From Niebla homalea (lineage: Eukaryota > Ascomycota > Lecanoromycetes > Lecanorales > Ramalinaceae), in assembly GCA_019925105.1 (NCBI GenBank), contig JAHGAU010000002.1, positions 868,001 through 932,000 of the forward strand: a stretch of DNA of 64,000 bases, given 5' to 3'. Position 1 is the first letter of the stretch, and every line of letters begins with the position of its first letter. A program made the position numbers and the translations under genes. The notes beneath the pieces were generated by a model that saw only the letters and a program-made list of their open reading frames with translations, was not told the origin of the DNA and ran no database searches. This document shows positions 22,183 to 33,205 of this stretch, piece after piece.

Positions 22183-23466
22183 ATGTACCAACTTGCGCGC
22201 TTACTAACCGCGACAGTCGCATACTGTACACTGGTGGCCATTCACGAAAGTGCTCTCACTTTCGTCTGTTTGTATATCGGTAGAAGACACACAGAGGCCT
22301 TTGAGATCCCTCAATCACAAAATCCACCTCAGCAGGAAATCAAGGTCGTGGACCCCAGGATGTCACGCCATTGCCCGACTTCGACTACAGCAAACAAGAA
22401 CCAAACCGATATCGACCTTTTGTGGCCAATGGACACTTAGTGATGGGTAGGTTTACCCGAATTAGAAAATAGCTCCATTGTGCCTTGGTTCACGTGTCAC
22501 ACTTTAGGCATCAAGAAGTCAAAGAAGGAAGACTGCATCAGGATAGACAACAAATACAGGGAGCGTGTTGACTTACGGAAACAGCTGATTGCAGACAATC
22601 TTAACATTTGTGTTGGAGCTGGAAGTGTGGCGAGTGCTGCCGTGCAAGAATTATACGAAGAGGTGATATTAGATGTGTTGCCCAAACGGTTTCCATCCGT
22701 ATTTAGCGTTTCGGGGGGGAGGTCTTCCAACACCATGTTACTGGATCCGTAGCACTCCATCTCGAAAGTTCGCTCGAATCCTTTGGCGATGTTGCGCGAG
22801 CTAGGCGAAAATATCAAGGAGGATTTCTATCTCGTGTGCCCTAGCGACTTCGGCGAATACATACTGCAAGGCTTTGTTTCATGCTTTCTTCAAGGTCTCC
22901 TGCCCTCAGCCAAGGTGGGCTTGACCGTCAGTCAAAAACATGAGCCGGTTCCAGGCTATGAGGGTAGGCTCGGGAAGGGTGTCAACCTGTGCTTTCAAAG
23001 GATGGCTCGTGGAGAAGCTGTTGGCTGGCTCAATGTATGTGCCGCTATCGTTCGTCCTCATATGAGGGGCTAATCATGGACAGTGGGCGATCCAGATGAA
23101 TCATCCGACATTGTTCCTCTCGTTTGACGGGGCAAATACCGAGAAAGGTTTTCTAAGGGGAGCTTCCAGTCCGACCCCATGGCATCTTTCCTCAGATGTG
23201 AACACCATACTCTCACTTGTCTGCCAAAGACCGGTGTGATTGTGTTTTCCGTCCGCAGCTATCTGACTCCACTGGCCACGGTGAAAGAAGAGTGCTTGGC
23301 ACCAGACTTGGCTGAAGCTTGCCAATCCATGCCTGAGAAATTCGCCATGTGCAAGAATCGTCCTACTTGGGGGACAAGTCTAATCACTTGGCTACGAGAT
23401 GGCCTATCAACAGCCAACACTACTTCCATTGCTTTGTCACCGATGATGACGATTGCCGGTTTATGA
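22183..23466 (+). pseudogene. Broken DUF3445 (heme-dependent oxidative N-demethylase-like) gene
   Basis: The translation follows the fungal DUF3445/HDOD family, related to the alpha subunit of bacterial dimethylamine monooxygenase-type enzymes. Pieces in order: N-terminal membrane segment (22183 onward), LPDFDYSKQEPNRYRPF, intron 22447-22507, VMGIKKSKKEDCIRIDN, LYEEVILDVLPKRFPSVF, LRELGENIKEDFYLV, SQKHEPVPGYEGRLGK, intron 23035-23083, WAIQMNHPTLFLSFDG, FLRCEHHTLTCLPKTG, VRSYLTPL and EKFAMCKNRPTWG. The reading frame is broken by a one-base shift at the C run 22353-22356, an in-frame TAG at 22750-22752, and another frame change at about 23160-23190. Both introns still look functional, so the decay appears recent. 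Two of the breaks lie near short homopolymers, so sequencing error cannot be excluded for them. Confidence 0.75.
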
Positions 23467-24547
23467 CCGGACGCTTTGGACGAGATGGCATCAACATAAG
23501 GCATATACTCGCTGGTAGTCCTCACGATTCTCACGACCAGACTGCCAATCAAAAAACCTCCTTCGTGTTAAACGCTTCATACCTTCGCCGGAACTTCGAT
23601 TCGCAGATGGAATCGCGACGACCACCAGCCTCCACATTCCATGTGGATCAGGGTCAAGCATGTCAAATCCTCCGACAAAAATCGATCAAGCCCCTGCATG
23701 ATGCATGGACGATCGGCTGGATTCGCTTCGCATGGCTCGAGCCTGCATGTCTCCGGGCGCCTACCGCCTTTTACTGGTCCGCCGGCCCCGTAGGGCGTGG
23801 GAGGCGATCCATTATCTTAGGTTCATCTATCTCTAGGAATAATTCGTACATTTGACATGCACTAGCGATTTAGCGGCATTAGCAAAGCTGGTGGCTCAGT
23901 TTTTGACCTTTTTTTCCAGCTCCAGGAACATGCAATCTTGATCTGCTACGCTGTTGATCCTACAAAGGTATAAAGCATGGAGCACTATATTCCTACAGGA
24001 GGTCTGTTCTTGAACCTATTTGACAGACCTGGGATGGATAGATACACTAGACTCGAAGGACGTCTTTCAAGTTGTACGTGGAGCGCCGCGCTAAGCCGGC
24101 CGCCTGCTTCGAGCCATTGTGCAAAAATCGGATTTCAGGTTGCTTCACCAGATGGAAAGCTCCCACAAGTGGATCAAGTGCTGAATCAGTATTGCTTAAT
24201 AAGGGGAATAGCCCCCTGAACCATTGATAAATACAGAGAAATGTCCCCGAGATTTACTGACCTTGAACGGAATGCAGAGTCATGACTGCTCTATGGATTG
24301 AAAAACCCATAGGACATTGATAGGTTTGGGAAAGACCACGTCTGACATCTGTTCACAGGCAGGGACTGTTACATGGGGAGACGCGTTGATACAAGTTCTC
24401 CGGATATCCTCCAGAAGTGGATGATGCTGCGGAACCACCGTTCAAGCAATCGCGCGACAGCAGCATGGAAACCCCTGATTAGCTATACATTATTCATACC
24501 TGCAAAGATAATGTACAATCATGAGGCATGAGTAGCACGACTCATCG
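23467..24547. other. Intergenic region, broken DUF3445 gene / MDV1
   Basis: 1081 bp. Short open frames (such as 23349-23855 +, partly overlapping the pseudogene) show no recognisable protein features. No RNA gene or mobile element seen. Confidence 0.35.
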
Positions 24548-26716
24548 TCAGCAGCTCCACACTCCAACCATCCCGTCCTTCCTCCCTTCCACCAGATAGC
24601 CGTCCCTCACCCTGACCCGTTCCACCACACTCGGGTTCCCATCCTGCCCGACCCCTGCGCCGCAGTCCCAATGCCTCCCGTCCGCCTTGTCGTAGACCTT
24701 GACGACGTTCTCCCCGGCCGCGGTGACGATACGGCGAGCGTCGAACATCATGCTCGTGATCGGTGCGTCGTAGGCGTAGGCGTCGCGGATGGATCCCGTG
24801 CGGAGGTCCCAGATCTGTTGCCGGTGGAGAAAACTTCCTGTCAGCTTGATTTTCCAAAAAAAAAAAAGAGTGCGTCGATTAATTCCAAAACCAAAAAAGG
24901 AAACAAAAAAATACACAGGAAAGGTCGTGGTCTTTTTTACCCTGATGCTTCGATCCGCACTCCCCGTCACCAGCACCCGCTCATCGAACTGCAAGCTCGT
25001 CACTGCCCCGGTATGCCCCACCAAGTTCCGATGCACCTGCCCGCTCCGCAGATCCCACAGCCTCACCATCCCGTCCGCCGTCCCACAAGCCAGCGCGGCG
25101 TCAAAACATTGGAGAGCGCCCACAAAGTCCGCCGAAGGGTCTGGGGCGCGGGAGCCAGTGCTCCGCCATTCCGATGCGGTGGGGTTATGGCCGGCTTTGG
25201 ATGATACCGTGGCGTCGATGGATGCGGAAGCTTGAGCGGCTGCCCAGAGGACGTCGAGGGTCTGAACGCAGCGGCCCTTTTCCAGGTCCCATTGGCGGAG
25301 CGTCTTGTCCGCGGAGCCGGAGACGAGGGTGTCGCCACGGAAGTGCATGGCGGTGATTTCGGCGACGTGGGCGGAGAGGGTGTGGACGTGGCAGTCGGCC
25401 GTGCTGGAGTGCGCTGGATGCTCTGGCACGATCTCTGAGGCGTCTTGTTGTCCGTCTCCATCGTCCTCTTCAGGGTCTAGGGCTTTGGTGGCCCGGCTCT
25501 GTCGGGGCACGTACTCGATTTGGTTGAGATCCCAAAGCCGGATGGATGCATCCATGGATCCTGTCGCGACCATGTTCTCGTCGACTTGCAAGCACCGCAC
25601 GGACGCTTGATGGCCTTCAAGCAGGCCTATACATCTCCCAAGATTGAGGTCCCAGACACGCACGGTATCGTCGAAAGCGGAGGAGACCATGGTGCCGAAG
25701 GGAGCGTCAAAGTCGAGTGCGGTGATGAGGTCGTTGTGTGCTTGGAATTCCGCAATGGCTGATCCAGGCTCGAAGTGCTCATGCCGTATCGCTGTCGATT
25801 TCCGTCGGCCTGGTTTGTGCCTCTTCGTCTTGGGGGAAGGGAGCTTTTCGTAGATGGAAGCCGACATGAAGGTGGTGTCGGCGTCTGTAACAGTGTCTTC
25901 GGTTTCAAGCTCTGTGGGTGGTGTCGGGCTTAGAGCTAGAGTAGTGGGCTCGTCTGCTTCCTCGAGTATCTCCTCCAGCTTGTTATCGACGTCCAACAAG
26001 TCCTGCTCCATCTGTACCTCCTCCTGCTCCAGACCCTCCAGCCTGTCCAAGACAATCTTTCGCATACCATTCAAGTTGGCAATCTTGGCGTCGATTTCTC
26101 GAATCTCAGCAGAGCACATATTCTTTCTCACCCCCATCATCTCGAGCCGGTGATTTAACCGATGCCTCTCCTGTTTCGTTTTTGCCAGAGGCGTTTCATC
26201 GTCTTTGGCGTCCAGTAGAAGCTGGCCTTTGCTACCTTGCCGTCGATGCCTCTTCCTGTGTTCGCTCTCTTCTGTCTCTGGCAGTGTGGCTCGGAAGCCT
26301 TGGAACAACGAATAGTCATTTGCATCTTCAGGGATGTTGGCAAGGATTTCGTCGGGTAGACGGGTGATGGCTCGATGTTGGATCTCGGTAGTAAACAGCT
26401 TGGAGCGGACCAGCTCCGTAGGCGAAGCTTTTGCGTATGAGAAGACACTTCTCTGCGGGCCCGGCCGGCGCAGCTCGCGCTGCAATTCGCTCATGGCATG
26501 TTGATAGTGGATGCTGCTACTCGGATCCCCAATAAGGTGGCTGGCGGTGCTTGTGACTTTGCGACCAAAGGCTTCGATACGTCTTGTCTATACTTACTCA
26601 GTACATTCAATATGATATCAAGGGTCTCGTACGGTCAGTGCGGTCGTGAGGATGGAATTATCCTCCGATGACCCAGGCCCATGACGCGCCGCAGGAGGGC
26701 CATTTGGGCTTGTCAT
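24548..26716 (-). CDS. MDV1: Mitochondrial division WD-repeat protein Mdv1
   Basis: Adaptor that links Fis1 to the dynamin Dnm1 on the mitochondrial outer membrane. Exons 26716-26633, 26587-24941 and 24814-24548; introns 45 and 126 nt; 665 aa, close to Aspergillus MdvA. The Fis1-binding N-terminal region has [19 protein letters not shown] and [16 protein letters not shown]; these conserved residues lie upstream of the ATG at 26494, so I extended the gene to 26716. A coiled coil follows (about residues 190-270, [19 protein letters not shown]), then a WD40 propeller from [18 protein letters not shown] with [42 protein letters not shown] and MVGVWSC. The 126-nt intron is a multiple of three without a stop, so its retention would still be translatable. 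Confidence 0.93.
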
Positions 26717-27221
26717 CCGGGGTTTCGATCGCGATCTGCGATTCTGTCTGCAACTTCAAGACAATCACTGTGACCCTGCGGACAAGGAGGGGCGATTACA
26801 TGCAACAGGTACGGAATAATTGCTTTAACCGCGAGTGTCACACGAGCTTGGTCACAATCCCTGCTTGCCCTGCCTTGCCCCTCGGAGCATCACTAATAGT
26901 TTTATGCATCATAGGGCTGAAGCTCATAGCTTGAGTTCTCGCCCCTTATCCCAAAGAGCAACATCGTTCCGACACCCATTGCTCATTCATTGGCATTGGA
27001 CCTTGCCCACCTGCAATGTTGAGGGGTGTGAAAAGTTCAAGTCTTTGACACCATCTAGGAGAACGGTCGTTTTTATAGAGACTCGGTGCAGCACCCAAAA
27101 CTTGAAATCCATCATTCCCATCTTAACTCAAACCGAGCCTGTTCATTGTAATTGTTCTTTGATCTTGCTATATCCATCAAGCGGTCATTTCGAGTAACCG
27201 GAGATCTTCGTCCGAGCAAGC
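26717..27221. promoter_or_regulatory. Divergent intergenic region, MDV1 / chorismate mutase
   Basis: 505 bp between divergent starts; presumed promoters of both genes. Nothing else recognised. Confidence 0.45.
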
Positions 27222-28124
27222 ATGGATGCTGCCATCGATCTGTCAGATGCATCTCGAGCCCTTGACTTGGCTAATATTCGGTTTCAATTGATGTATGCTT
27301 ATGTACAGAGTATACTGAACAGCCAGCTGAATTTGTAACAGCCGACTTGAGGATACAATCACTTTTCATCTGATAGAGCGAGCTCAATTTCCCCTCAACC
27401 AGACTATCTATAAAGCAGGAGGTATAGATGTTCCAGGCAGCGACCTCAGCTTCTTTGACTGGATGCTCCGAGAGCAAGAACGCTTTCAATCACTCGTCCG
27501 TCGCTATGAGTCTCCAGATGAATATCCTTTCTTCCCCGACTCCTTGCAAAAGCCCATCCTCCAGCCTTTGAATTACCCCCAGATCCTGCATCCAAATGAT
27601 GTCGATGTCAATCCCGAGATTAAGCGCAAATACATCCATCTGATCTTGCCCCAAGTCTGTAGACAGTTCGGTCGGGAAGATCGTGGGGAGCGACAGGAGA
27701 ATTATGGCTCTGCCGCTACCTGCGACGTCGTCTGCCTACAGTCGCTGTCCAGGCGCATTCACTTCGGGAAGTTTGTCGCAGAATCGAAATTCCAGCAGGA
27801 ATCGGATCGCTTCGTACAGTTGATCAAAGCCGAAGACCGCAAAGGTATCGATGAAGCCATTACCAACGCCAAGGTCGAAAAGAAAGTCCTGGAGCGTCTC
27901 AGACTGAAGGCCAGAACCTATGGGACAGATCCCAGCATCGGAGCTGAAAGTGAGGGCAAGATCAATATTGACGCTGTCGTAGCTATGTACGAGGTCAGTA
28001 ACTTCTCCCGCTAAAGTTGAGAATGCTCTAGTCTGAGATAGAACAGGAGACGGTCATACCTTTGACGAAGGAGGTTGAGATAGAGTATCTGATGCAACGT
28101 CTCAAAGGTACCAAATGGGAATGA
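27222..28124 (+). CDS. ARO7: Chorismate mutase (AroQ, yeast Aro7 type)
   Basis: Converts chorismate to prephenate, the first step toward Phe and Tyr. Exons 27222-27292, 27342-27993 and 28047-28124; introns 49 and 53 nt; 266 aa, the usual length for allosteric fungal enzymes. Visible family stretches: [20 protein letters not shown] (the active-site Arg and Glu region), [25 protein letters not shown] in two parts with the DE(H/Y)PFFP motif, [38 protein letters not shown] in parts, [18 protein letters not shown], and, after the last intron, [17 protein letters not shown]. The yeast-type Trp/Tyr allosteric regulation is expected from the family. It is convergent with BCP1 at 80 bp. Confidence 0.95.
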
Positions 28125-28204
28125 CACAGCTCGCTATAAAGCCTCTGGTGACCAGTCACACCCGGTGGAATCGATTCAAACCCCACGTCCTCGACTGGGA
28201 AGGC

Positions 28205-29191
28205 TCAAGATTGCCCAAAACTCTCCAGCATCGCTTTCACAGCAGGTTGAAACTTTGCCGCCTCAATGAGGATCATGTGGCCCTGAGGCTTGATACCGAG
28301 TTCTTGAAAGGCGCGCTTCGAATCGGATTGATTCGCCTCAGTCTTGAAGGCGAAGTCGCCGTAAGTAGCTGCAAAGTTGTGCAGGATCTGATCTTCGGGA
28401 TGGAAAAAGAGGCTTTCCAAAGCACTTCTTTGCTCGGCTTTCTTTGCCTTCTTCTGCTTCCGCGTCGTCTCGTCTGCATCACCCAAGGCTGAAGCTATTT
28501 CAAGGTAGGTCTTTGATAGAATGAGATAATGCGTGAAATGATATGGTTCTCCTTCATCCTGCGCCCACGTGATTTCTTCCAAGAGCATTTTATACATGGG
28601 GGGAGTCACTTCTGTGGGTATGTTGATCAGCCTCTCTGTCAGCACCAGACCTACTCGTGCATTTCCACCCCCTCGTACAAGCAACGGCACCACTTCGGTC
28701 TTCTCGCTAGGGAGACATCTACTGCATATGTAATCTACTAGGTCCGCGATCGCCGGGTTATTCTGCGGGGATATCAGTAACGATATGGTTTTGTTTAGGA
28801 TCAACATACCCTGTGCTCGTAGAGATTCAACACAGACAAAAATGCGTAGGGATCCGTTTCGTTTCCATCAATTTTGACCGTGGACCCGAGCAGCGGCTGG
28901 GCCAAAATGATATCAGTCAGTGCGCTCAGATCTAGCAATTGCGCATCTGCATCGAAAAGCTGCCTGAGGAGAGTTTTGATTCCGTGAAAGTCGACTTGAG
29001 GTTGCGGATCAAACCACTCGAAGTCAATGTCTAGCATATTGGTATCCTACAAATCATGAGCAGGTATTAGCAAGTAGCAAGTAGCACGTAGACGGCTGCT
29101 GCACATCTTCACTACTGCTTTCCTCCGAGGCGCTCTCTTCTTCGTCACTCCGCTCGACTGGCTCCTTTTCTGGCTCTTTCCGCTTCGGCAT
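28205..29191 (-). CDS. BCP1: Bcp1/BCCIP-family protein
   Basis: Homologue of yeast Bcp1, a nuclear chaperone/export factor needed for ribosomal protein Rpl23 handling and Mss4 export, and of human BCCIP. Exons 29191-29105, 29046-28810 and 28762-28205; introns 58 and 47 nt; 293 aa. The N-terminus is a short Lys/Glu/Ser-rich acidic segment, then the family core: [98 protein letters not shown] and [12 protein letters not shown]. The acidic first exon is a small entry exon with a weak GTGCAG donor. Divergent from CLR2. Confidence 0.92.
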
Positions 29192-29742
29192 TTTAGTAGT
29201 GCACTGATCTGTTTGACAACGTCGACTCGTTGGTGGCCTCCAGTGTCCTCGGTCGCCTCGGTCATAATTTTGTGTCTCGAAAGAAACCCTAATCTAATCA
29301 TCCCTGATCACCACTCTTACCCGGCTGAAACGCATGCAACTAGTACGGTAGCGTGGGGCTCGTTACATTTTATATTAGGCTGAGGATCCTGTACATCAAC
29401 AGCAAGCAGGATCTAAGACTATAGTCTGGACTAGTAGTCAAAGGACAAGATCGGCTTCGAATGATTCTGACTCCGTCTCCATAAGACTTGCCAATCAAGG
29501 CTTTGTCATTTGAGCTCTTTCGTGAGGGCTTCAGCGAGAGCTTGGAGTTCGTCCTCATGTCGATATTGTGAAGGGTCGACTGAAATTAGTTTGGAAAGAA
29601 CAGCGTCACTGGTGGCTCTCGAAAGACTAATCCCACTAGTATTTGATTCGTAAAATCATTTTAGGTAGCATCTACTATTGAGGGTAGGCGTCTATTGGGA
29701 TAATCAGTGTCGTATAGCCTATTTGCCGGTTTTCGGGCCATC
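29192..29742. promoter_or_regulatory. Divergent intergenic region, BCP1 / CLR2
   Basis: 551 bp between divergent starts. No gene, repeat or RNA recognised. Confidence 0.4.
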
Positions 29743-31692
29743 ATGACGCTCGTAAATTTCACACCGATCTACTGTGGACGTTCGGACGGAGAAACCGAGA
29801 TCAGATCGAAAAAGTACGGCAAGGAATACAACGGCCCGAGCAACGATCAGCTAGATAAAGTTGCCAATCCAGACGATTATTACGAAACCCTGGATCATGA
29901 CCATCCCATCACTGTTGAGTGGAAGAGGCAATTAGGCGTCATGTTGCAACGGGAGATGAGGGCGCAGACGCAGGATCCCTGGTTTCTTATGTTCTTTCCT
30001 GAGAATTATCGTCTCTACAAGCACCACAAGGGCGTTCGAGATAACACGGATGCCTACCTCTATGGATACCCGCAAGGACGTAAGAAGCGTTTCAAGACCG
30101 CTCAAGAGTTCTTCCCGCACTTCTTATGGCTAATGGAGGGCAAAAGTGAGGATTACGGCGATTGTCCTTGCAGAAATTGTGCCGGCGATTGGGTGCACAA
30201 GATCGAACCTTTGCCCGGCAGAGGTGGCTACGTGCCTCCTTTGAAAGAATTTGCGGCCCCCAGCAAGGATCCCTTGCCGTTGAAGAAGGAGGCCGTACAG
30301 GTCAAGAGAGACCCATCCTTACCCCAACCAAAAGTTGTTGTGCAGCAAAGAGCCCCACAGCAGAGCAGCACTTTGCCCAGACTGCCGTCGAAGACACCGA
30401 CAGGAAACAGTGCTCCTGCCACCGCGAACAAGCCGCTCAGTCAGCCGGTCATAGCACCAAACCCACTTCCACCAATGAAGTCTAGGGAACAGCAGCTCGA
30501 TGCGGAATTCCGTCGTTATATCTATCGCATCGGCGAGCTGGTATGGTTCAACAGGGGGACCGCTTGGGGCTTGGCCATCATCATCAAGCGAGACACCACC
30601 AGAGAAACCGGGCCTCAGAGCAATGGGCCTCGAGCTCGGTATCTCGTCCAGCCTCTATCGCACCCCTATCGTCACCCAGAACCAAAGCTGATGACGTCCA
30701 ACGACATGCTGCGGCCATGGCTCGCCTGGTCTGCACCAGGTCCAACACACAGAGCGCTCACAGGTAAATCGTTCGCTACCGTGGACTGGAAAACCGTCAT
30801 CGCCGGCCATTGCGGGCCGGGAGACGCAGAGGTGGATGGCAGTATTTTTGCAGCCAAGCAATTGGACGAAAGCTTCTCCCTTCTATCACCATTGGCCAAT
30901 AACACCATCACTACCGGGGAGCGAACATATTTGGCAATGTATTTGGGTGGCGAAAAGATTTACGTCGGTGATCCAGTGCGGTTGCGCATCAACCAAGGGC
31001 AAGACATCATGGTGGTTCATCAGATCATTGAGAAGTTAAAGCCTAACAGCACCAATATCAATCTTGCTTCAGTGTATCTCATCGGTGATATCTACCGTTT
31101 CGCGTCGATTCCGATTGATCCGGCAAACGCAACCAATCTCGTCAGTCCTCATCTACCGGCCAGAATGAAGACGGATTTGGAGTTTCGAAATAGCGTCACC
31201 GGTCCTGCGAAAGGGGTTCAATCGTTTTGGAGGATCATACAGTCCTCGGCGCGTCTCACAGTATCAGACCTAAAGGGACGGTGGTATGAGTCCAGCATCC
31301 TTCTGCCAATCCTACGAACCAGCAACGTCTTCGCTTCGGACATCCAACGAGGCGAGATCACGGACGTTGGAGACTGGATCAATGGACGGGGTGACGCCAA
31401 TGCCGCAGCGGGGAAGATAGGAACGAGATTCAGGGAGCGATTGGAGGCGCTTGGAAAAGCTGTGCCTTCAACACTGCGACTTGGCGATGGCAGCGACAAC
31501 GGCGAGGGAGGCATCGAAGCCTTTACAGGCAATGGCACCCCAAATGCTTCGACTGGAGGACCAAGTCCAAAACCTGGGGCAGCGACGACATCTACGTATC
31601 CCGAGCCTAGTAGCCTCGGTCAGCATAGCGGACAGCGTCCCCATGAGACCAAGCTATCCCAGTATATGGATCTGGACAAAGCAGGGGGTTAG
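29743..31692 (+). CDS. Cryptic loci regulator 2 (Clr2)-like silencing protein
   Basis: Homologue of S. pombe Clr2, a subunit of the SHREC histone deacetylase/remodeller complex that silences heterochromatin. Single exon, 649 aa. The N-terminal part contains the Clr2 silencing-domain pattern: GYPQGRKKRFKTAQEFFPH, LWLMEGKSEDYGDCPCRNC (Cys-rich, possible metal site), followed by a Pro/Lys-rich linker, and the larger C-terminal Clr2 domain with IGELVWFNRGTAWGLAII, HPEPKLMTSNDMLRPWLAW, YLAMYLGGEKIYVGDPVRL and VYLIGDIYRFASIP. The tail is Gly/Ser/Pro-rich. The start is the first ATG in frame (MTLVNFTPIYCG). SHREC also needs an SNF2 ATPase (Mit1 in yeast); an SNF2-PHD protein lies 20 kb away, but linkage of function is only a thought. 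Confidence 0.88.
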   Translation: MTLVNFTPIYCGRSDGETEIRSKKYGKEYNGPSNDQLDKVANPDDYYETLDHDHPITVEWKRQLGVMLQREMRAQTQDPWFLMFFPENYRLYKHHKGVRDNTDAYLYGYPQGRKKRFKTAQEFFPHFLWLMEGKSEDYGDCPCRNCAGDWVHKIEPLPGRGGYVPPLKEFAAPSKDPLPLKKEAVQVKRDPSLPQPKVVVQQRAPQQSSTLPRLPSKTPTGNSAPATANKPLSQPVIAPNPLPPMKSREQQLDAEFRRYIYRIGELVWFNRGTAWGLAIIIKRDTTRETGPQSNGPRARYLVQPLSHPYRHPEPKLMTSNDMLRPWLAWSAPGPTHRALTGKSFATVDWKTVIAGHCGPGDAEVDGSIFAAKQLDESFSLLSPLANNTITTGERTYLAMYLGGEKIYVGDPVRLRINQGQDIMVVHQIIEKLKPNSTNINLASVYLIGDIYRFASIPIDPANATNLVSPHLPARMKTDLEFRNSVTGPAKGVQSFWRIIQSSARLTVSDLKGRWYESSILLPILRTSNVFASDIQRGEITDVGDWINGRGDANAAAGKIGTRFRERLEALGKAVPSTLRLGDGSDNGEGGIEAFTGNGTPNASTGGPSPKPGAATTSTYPEPSSLGQHSGQRPHETKLSQYMDLDKAGG

Positions 31693-33205
31693 GTTGGCAT
31701 AATCTTGGACAGCGGGATCTCTAAGGAATTGCACGCAGTTGAATATGTGTTATTAGGCGGTGGCTTGCGCCAGTTCAGGTATGCGTAGCTAGCTACTCGT
31801 GATTCCACCATTTAGCGAACCGTCAGACAGATATTACAAGAGCATGAGTATCGAGTCTTGAGATGCAATAGCTCTACATGGTTTCAGCTTTGCTCTGCAT
31901 GAATATCTTGAGGCTTCTCTCAATGCTGAATGAGATCACGCCCCTGTAAAAGTGGGGGAACTCCGAAATATCTACATGGCTACGAGAGGAGTATACAGGC
32001 TTTGCCACCCGACCTTTTGTTTCCTTTCAAGATTAATGACAATCGCTACATGTTTAATAGCGCTCAATCGCCAGTGAAATAGTACAATGTCCTCGCAATG
32101 TCATCTCGGTTCCCCATTCACCCTACTGCACAAGAAGTGAAGAATCTAGATTTTGACACTTTTAAGGTTTGAAATGTTTTGGGAGAGCAAAGCCGTCTTC
32201 TGCTCAGATGCTCTTCTTTAGCACGGCTGCTTATGGAGCCGAAAACGCTGCAGAAGTGAAGGGGGTATGTATGGTGGCATTGATAGATCAGGTAGAGGCA
32301 ACTTTTAACTACCCTCCGGTGCGAGGCTTCAGCTTAAGTACTGTAGTCCTCGTCACAACCTCGCTACCCCGAAGAGTCTACATCGTGCGCATACAAGTTC
32401 AATATGAAGGACGAAGCTTGACGTTGATATGTTGTGTGGTCGTTCATCGGTGGCGGAGGTTCGAAGAGAACTCGTGATTGGCAAGTTTGATGTTGGTTTG
32501 ATACTCGTCAATTGTAGTCTTGTTATGGTTGTTATGACCTGTCACTGTTATGGTCTTTCCCCACTTCGGTAGTTGGATATCGAATGAAGGCAGTAGTAGC
32601 TCCTAGGGCGAGATCGTCGTGTAATATTATAGACATGATTACACGGGCGAAAAGTACCAATGAACAGAAGATCGGGGGTTTCAGTAGTACCGCAGTACAA
32701 TGATACAGAATCTACGTGAAACGTGAACTCCAGTGTTGCCTAACACGATCCAAGGGCTTAAAGACATGAAAAGGAATGGAGAAAACGCTTCTGGGAATTC
32801 CTTTTTGTTTCCAAGAGATACTGGAGGTAGAATATGCTCAAAGTCTTATGTTTCTCCGCCCAGGCAACCTCCTAGTTGTGCTATGAATAGGTATGCAGCT
32901 GTTGCCGTTTTTATTCCGAACAGAAAGAAAAAGAATCCTGCATGTTAGCAATGTCCTCCGCACAGCAGAGTCAACCTCGATACTCGTTTCGGCAGGTTTA
33001 CCTCACCTTCTCAAAGATGTTGATCCCAAATGCCTGTGCAACTCCGACAAAGATAATTGATAACGCCTTGCTACATGTTCTCATAAGTCATGGACAAGAC
33101 GAAGCCCATCACATTGCTCCTCCCTAGAGGACAGATCCGAAAAGAATTGAATGAGGAAAAAAAAATGGTCAAGGATGACGGGAAAAAGCCCCCCTCCAGG
33201 ATCTG
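31693..33205. other. Long convergent intergenic region, CLR2 / Zn2Cys6 factor
   Basis: 1513 bp between stop codons, longer than other convergent gaps here. Open frames such as 32169-32477 (+) have no domain, no intron pattern and poor composition. I looked for tRNA A/B boxes, 5S-like sequence and transposon ends and found none. Confidence 0.35.

Noticed and set aside
32169..32477. 102-codon open frame in the CLR2/Zn2Cys6 convergent gap
   Set aside because: No recognisable motif and no supporting neighbours or introns.
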